Source: Bacteroidota bacterium (GTDB lineage Bacteria; Bacteroidota; Bacteroidia; AKYH767-A; CANKSK01). From it: 7,969 nt of DNA. The notes beneath the pieces were generated by a model. The model saw only the letters and a list, made by a program, of their open reading frames with translations. It had not been told where the DNA came from and searched no databases. The stretch spans positions 1 through 7,969 of the forward strand of contig CANKSK010000036.1 in the NCBI GenBank assembly GCA_947485425.1, given 5' to 3'. The position numbers and the translations under genes are program-made. Shown in pieces: positions 6,682 through 7,969 of this stretch. Numbering within the stretch: the stretch's first letter is position 1; every line of letters starts with the position of its first letter.

Positions 6682-6706
6682 TTATGAATTCTTGTTTAAC
6701 CTTTAA

Positions 6707-6964
<258 letters not shown>

Positions 6965-6972
6965 TCCAATTC

Positions 6973-7015
6973 TTAATTCCATCATCTTAACGGTTGGTTA
7001 AGATGATGGATTTAA
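6973..7015 (+). other. Strong stem-loop between atpE and atpF
   Basis: CCATCATCTTAAC (6979-6991) and GTTAAGATGATGG (6997-7009) are perfect complements around the loop GGTTG. A T-A pair (6978/7010) extends the stem to 14 bp; after one T-T mismatch, TTAA/TTAA (6973-6976 with 7012-7015) add four pairs. The stem begins 8 bases past the atpE stop. What follows is ATCTGCTTAACG, with no T-tract, so it is not a standard intrinsic terminator. The sequence fact is certain. A role as mRNA stabiliser, processing site or partial attenuator between c and b is inferred. Confidence 0.8.
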
Positions 7016-7072
7016 TCTGCTTAACGCAAAAAACAAGAAAAAATAAATTCTTAATAAAGAAAATACAGTATC

Positions 7073-7567
7073 ATGGAATTAATTAAACCATCTATCGGCC
7101 TTCTCTTCTGGATGGCATTGTCATTTGGAATTCTATTCTTTATCCTTTCAAAATATGCATGGAAACCCATCATGAAGGCGATCAAGGAAAGAGAATCTTC
7201 TATTGAAGATGCCTTAAACTCAGCAAAAAAGGCAAAAGAAGAAATTGCCGCCTTAACTTCTAACAATGAAAATTTGATCAGACAAGCCAAATTGGAAAGA
7301 GATCAGATTTTAAAAGAAGCCCGTGATGCCAAAGACAGCATTATTGCTGAAGCCAAAAACAGAGCCGTTAGCGAAGGAAATCGAATGATTGGAATTGCCA
7401 AAGAAACCATTCAAAATGAAAAAATGGCCGCCATTTCAGATCTTAAAAATCAGGTGGCGCAAATGTCTATCGAAATCGCAGAAAAAATATTGAGACATGA
7501 GCTTTCCAATGATGAAAAACAAAAAGAGCTTATTACAAACCTTTTGAAAGACGTAACTTTAAACTAA
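7073..7567 (+). CDS. atpF: F1Fo ATP synthase subunit b
   Basis: This is the 164-residue peripheral stalk subunit. It has one N-terminal membrane helix (about 7-27, SIGLLFWMALSFGILFFIL) followed by the family-typical KYAWKPIMKAIKERE. A long charged coiled coil runs from about 30 to 150, rich in Ala, Lys and Glu, with the characteristic ERDQILKEARDAKDSIIAEAK segment. It anchors the F1 head to subunit a through delta. Length is close to E. coli b (156). No second b' gene is present, so a homodimer is expected. The ATG at 7073 follows a 108-base gap holding the stem-loop; its leader is A-rich with no Shine-Dalgarno. It ends 6 bases before atpH. Confidence 0.95.
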   Translation: MELIKPSIGLLFWMALSFGILFFILSKYAWKPIMKAIKERESSIEDALNSAKKAKEEIAALTSNNENLIRQAKLERDQILKEARDAKDSIIAEAKNRAVSEGNRMIGIAKETIQNEKMAAISDLKNQVAQMSIEIAEKILRHELSNDEKQKELITNLLKDVTLN

Positions 7568-7573
7568 AAGGAA

Positions 7574-7969
7574 ATGGCTGAAGCAAAATTAGGCAGAAGA
7601 TACGCCAAATCTCTTTTTGATCTATCCCTTGAAAAGGGGAATACAGAAGCGGTTTATCAAGACATGTCGTTAATTCATCAGGTTTGTGAAGAAAATAGAG
7701 CGCTTATTCTGCTTCTTCAAAATCCGATCATATTTCCCGAAAAGAAAACAAGCATCCTTCGCGAAATCTTCCAAAAGAAAATTGATGCACTTACCATGCG
7801 CTTTTTGGAAATCATTGTTCACAAAAGGAGAGAAAATCAACTCTTGTCCATAACGACCGAATTTATTGCCTCCTATTTGGCATATAAAGGAATTGAAAAA
7901 GCAATTGTGACAACTGCCACAGGGCTTGATGACAAACTCAGAAGCGAAGTAATTGCGATGGTAAAAAAA
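7574..7969 (+). CDS. atpH: F1Fo ATP synthase subunit delta, partial (3' end outside window)
   Basis: The first 132 codons are present and the frame is open to the last base. Delta (OSCP in mitochondria) caps F1 and binds the b dimer. The N-terminal family signature RRYAKSLFDLSLEKG (8-22) is clear, followed by the helical domain with LLLQNPIIFPEKKTSILREIF and RFLEIIVHKRRENQLLSI. The start of the C-terminal domain shows IVTTATGLDD. The full protein is usually about 180 residues, so roughly a quarter is missing. The ATG sits 6 bases after the atpF stop. AAAGGA overlaps the gap but is only about 1-2 bases from the ATG, too close for a classic Shine-Dalgarno. atpA would be expected next. Confidence 0.93.
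   Translation, partial: MAEAKLGRRYAKSLFDLSLEKGNTEAVYQDMSLIHQVCEENRALILLLQNPIIFPEKKTSILREIFQKKIDALTMRFLEIIVHKRRENQLLSITTEFIASYLAYKGIEKAIVTTATGLDDKLRSEVIAMVKK

Noticed and set aside
6973..7015. Reading the atpE-atpF hairpin as a full intrinsic terminator
   Set aside because: No T-tract follows, and atpF and atpH downstream lack a recognisable promoter of their own in the gap, so most transcripts should read through.

Overview
The window is a chromosomal segment from a member of the Bacteroidota. Four things point there: low GC content with A-rich ribosome-binding regions and almost no Shine-Dalgarno sequences; promoter cores of the form TAnnTTTG; a PorW/SprE-type lipoprotein of the type IX secretion system (T9SS); and an F-type ATP synthase operon with gene order a-c-b-delta whose subunit a carries a signal peptide and a His-rich periplasmic extension. 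The genus cannot be read from this sequence. Nothing looks mobile: I see no insertion sequence, integrase, tRNA, CRISPR array or phage gene.

Layout. Positions 1-200 (minus) hold the N-terminal end of a secreted protein whose opening resembles a Bacteroidota domain often found in SUMF1-like (formylglycine-generating enzyme family) proteins. Positions 201-514 contain no convincing gene. Positions 515-1390 (minus) encode a membrane-anchored M23 (LytM-type) peptidase with all active-site residues present. A 156-base divergent promoter region separates it from a PorW/SprE-like TPR lipoprotein of 869 residues (1547-4156, plus). A 305-base AT-rich gap (4157-4461) has an 8-bp inverted repeat and a good promoter core. 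Then come a bactofilin (4462-4905), AtpZ (4856-5101, overlapping the bactofilin by 50 bases) and a four-helix AtpI-like membrane protein (5098-5505, TTG start, 4-base overlap). A nearly ideal promoter (5534-5565) then starts the ATP synthase operon: atpB (5596-6681), atpE (6719-6964), a strong stem-loop without a U-tract (6973-7015), atpF (7073-7567) and atpH (7574 to the window edge). atpA and atpG would be expected next.

How the parts work together. The ATP synthase genes build the membrane Fo motor (a, c-ring, b) and the delta stalk cap. AtpZ and the AtpI-like protein just upstream are probable accessory or assembly factors. PorW, the M23 enzyme and the bactofilin are all envelope proteins: T9SS outer-membrane machinery, peptidoglycan editing and a cytoskeletal scaffold. 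From memory, the order PorW, bactofilin, AtpZ, ATP synthase recurs in Bacteroidota. Whether it means more than shared housekeeping is open.

I did not find a clearly new multi-gene system. The points most worth a second look are the stem-loop between atpE and atpF, the histidine-rich periplasmic domain of subunit a, the uncharacterised C-terminal domain of PorW, and the overlapping bactofilin/atpZ/atpI-like module placed before a separate atp promoter.
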